Program-made: the position numbers and the translations under genes
Shown: positions 14,701-15,791 of the stretch, one piece after another
Layout of the letters: each line of letters opens with the position of its first letter
How positions within the stretch are numbered: position 1 is the first letter of the stretch
NCBI RefSeq assembly: GCF_016785185.1
Contig: NZ_JAEKDY010000080.1
Reading direction: 5' to 3' (one strand)
From: Heyndrickxia sporothermodurans
GTDB taxonomy: Bacteria > Bacillota > Bacilli > Bacillales > Bacillaceae_C
Length of the DNA stretch: 15,791 nucleotides
Notes under the pieces: generated by a model
The model's input: the letters and a program-made list of their open reading frames with translations, nothing else
Told to the model about the DNA's origin: nothing
Database searches by the model: none

Positions 14701-15570
14701 ATGGCTCATTTTGGTCGGGTTGCCACCGCTATGGTTACACCTTTCGATAAGAAAGGAAATATTGATTTCCAAAAAACTAGTCAATTAATTGAATACTTAA
14801 TTGATAACGGTACAGATTCATTAGTTGTAGCTGGAACAACTGGAGAATCCCCAACCTTAACAACGGAAGAAAAATTAGCTCTCTTTCGTTTTGTTGTTAA
14901 AACAGTTAATGGGAGAATTCCGGTCATCGCCGGAACAGGAAGTAATAATACGTATGCTTCAATTGAATTAACAAAAAAAGCTGAGGAAATCGGTGTGGAT
15001 GCTATTATGATTGTAGCACCATATTACAATAAACCGAATCAGGAAGGGATCTATCAACATTTTAAAACGATAGCGGAATCTACATCCCTACCAGTTATGG
15101 TTTATAATATTCCCGGGCGGTCTGTTATTAATATTGAACCTAGCACGATTATTAAACTTTCGCGGATACCGAATATTATTGCTGTTAAAGAGGCGAGTGG
15201 AAGTTTAGATGCTATGACTGAAATCATTGCTAATACGGATGAAAACTTCGAATTATATAGCGGAGATGACGGAATAACATTACCAGTATTATCAATTGGC
15301 GGGCAAGGAATTGTATCTGTTGCTTCCCACGTGATTGGAAATGAAATGCAAGAAATGATTCAGTCCTTTTTAGATGGGTCCATTGAAAAAGCAGCAAAAA
15401 TGCACCAAAAGCTGTTACCGATTATGAAAGGATTGTTTCAAGCACCAAGTCCTGTACCAGTGAAAACGGCACTTCAACTTAAAGGGTTGGATGTTGGTTC
15501 AGTACGACTTCCACTAGTACCATTAACGGAAAATGAACGACTTGAATTAACTAATTTACTAAAAAATTGA
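14701..15570 (+). CDS. dapA: 4-hydroxy-tetrahydrodipicolinate synthase
   Basis: Condenses pyruvate with aspartate semialdehyde, the committed step to diaminopimelate, lysine and spore dipicolinate. It is 289 aa against 290 in B. subtilis, a TIM barrel of the NAL/DHDPS family. AGTTGESPTL (from residue 44) holds the substrate-binding Thr pair. PYYNKPNQEG has the catalytic Tyr near 109, VYNIPGR has Tyr135/Arg140, and VKEASG has the Schiff-base Lys163. GTG 14692 is in frame but overlaps the Shine-Dalgarno AAAGGAG (14686-14692). ATG 14701, with 8-base spacing, is chosen. It has no terminator of its own before an insertion-sequence end that begins about 10 bases after the stop. Confidence 0.97.
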   Translation: MAHFGRVATAMVTPFDKKGNIDFQKTSQLIEYLIDNGTDSLVVAGTTGESPTLTTEEKLALFRFVVKTVNGRIPVIAGTGSNNTYASIELTKKAEEIGVDAIMIVAPYYNKPNQEGIYQHFKTIAESTSLPVMVYNIPGRSVINIEPSTIIKLSRIPNIIAVKEASGSLDAMTEIIANTDENFELYSGDDGITLPVLSIGGQGIVSVASHVIGNEMQEMIQSFLDGSIEKAAKMHQKLLPIMKGLFQAPSPVPVKTALQLKGLDVGSVRLPLVPLTENERLELTNLLKN

Positions 15571-15611
15571 TAAATGAAAAGAGGCTGGGACATAACTAGC
15601 TTCAAATAGTG

Positions 15612-15659
15612 AAAAAGGTGAATTTGAGTGTACTCAAATTCACCTTTTTCTTTTTTTTA
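15612..15659. terminator. Bidirectional terminator between dapA and the transposase
   Basis: AAAAAGGTGAATTTGAGT (15612-15629) and ACTCAAATTCACCTTTTT (15632-15649) form a perfect 18-bp inverted repeat around GT. More T follows on the + strand to 15658, and the A-run at 15612-15616 gives a T-run on the - strand. It lies inside the insertion sequence and can stop both dapA transcripts and transposase transcripts. Confidence 0.88.
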
Positions 15660-15674
15660 CGTGTAATTCTTCTA

Positions 15675-15791
15675 TTACCTTAGTTGTTGGGCAGTGTATT
15701 TTCTTAAATTCACTGCCATTAATGCAAAGCCCATTTCATTTTCTACCTTCGATTTTCCTCGTACGGAAAATCGTGTGAAACGCAAATTAGC
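15675..15791 (-). CDS. Transposase C-terminal fragment, IS1182-like (runs off the window)
   Basis: Only the last 38 residues are in the window, read from the window edge to a TAA at 15677-15675. The peptide has RFSVRGKSKVENEMGFALMA followed by VNLRKYTAQQLR. The pattern of a basic/aromatic RF..RG segment, then a helix with K.E.E.GFAL.A.NLRK, is typical of the C-terminus of DDE transposases of the IS1182 group. Frame, position next to a recognisable element end, and opposite orientation to dapA agree. Whether the gene is intact cannot be judged. The catalytic DDE residues lie outside the window. Confidence 0.75.
   Translation of the reverse strand, partial: ANLRFTRFSVRGKSKVENEMGFALMAVNLRKYTAQQLR

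Larger units (their letters stand above)
15581..15791 (-). mobile_element. Right-hand part of an insertion sequence resembling IS1182 (truncated by the window)
   Basis: GAGGCTGGGACATAAC at 15581-15596 matches the terminal sequence I associate with IS1182-family elements of Firmicutes. It is followed by a perfect palindromic terminator and then, on the - strand, the 3' end of a transposase gene. Only one end is in the window, so element length, the other inverted repeat and any target duplication cannot be seen. The family assignment comes from the end motif plus the transposase C-terminus. Confidence 0.7.

Noticed and set aside
1..15791. CRISPR array, tRNA or rRNA genes, prophage or defence genes
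   Set aside because: No regularly spaced repeats, no tRNA-like cloverleaf or rRNA sequence was noticed, and all sizeable + strand genes belong to conserved housekeeping or sporulation families.

Overview
The window is a low-GC chromosomal segment of an endospore-forming member of the Bacillaceae. Gene order and protein sequence both point there. It carries the infB-ylxP-rbfA-truB-ribF-rpsO-pnp-ylxY-mlpA-ymxH-spoVFA-spoVFB-asd-dapG-dapA series familiar from Bacillus subtilis, all on the + strand. The genus cannot be fixed from the sequence alone. Starts were chosen by Shine-Dalgarno spacing and family alignment; three genes use TTG or GTG.

Layout. Positions 1-154 are a non-coding stretch before infB. 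Bases 155-2982 hold the translation block infB (IF2), ylxP (DUF503) and rbfA (ribosome maturation), closed by a strong intrinsic terminator. truB (tRNA pseudouridine 55 synthase) and ribF (FAD synthesis) follow at 3048-4946. rpsO (S15) has its own promoter, structured leader and terminator, and pnp (PNPase) has its own leader and terminator. Then come ylxY (NodB-like sporulation protein), mlpA (M16 peptidase) and ymxH (PRC-barrel protein), with a palindromic Bacillaceae-type intergenic repeat at 10121-10230. Bases 10675-12170 hold spoVFA and spoVFB, the two subunits of dipicolinate synthase, behind a plausible sigma-K promoter. Bases 12350-15570 hold asd, dapG and dapA. The right edge (15581-15791) is the end of an insertion sequence resembling IS1182, with its transposase entering on the - strand.

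How the genes work together. The left half is protein synthesis and RNA turnover: initiation, 30S maturation, tRNA modification, S15, and PNPase. The right half is the aspartate pathway feeding spores. DapG phosphorylates aspartate, Asd reduces it to the semialdehyde, and DapA condenses that with pyruvate to the dihydrodipicolinate-level intermediate. SpoVFA/SpoVFB oxidise that intermediate to dipicolinic acid in the mother cell, while the same intermediate also supplies diaminopimelate and lysine.

Nothing here looks like a new multi-gene system. The points worth a second look are non-coding: the infB leader, the terminator between rbfA and truB, hairpins over the ylxY and mlpA ribosome binding sites, the palindromic repeat, alternative hairpins before asd, and the insertion sequence abutting dapA. 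YlxY's degenerate metal-binding motif is the main protein-level oddity.
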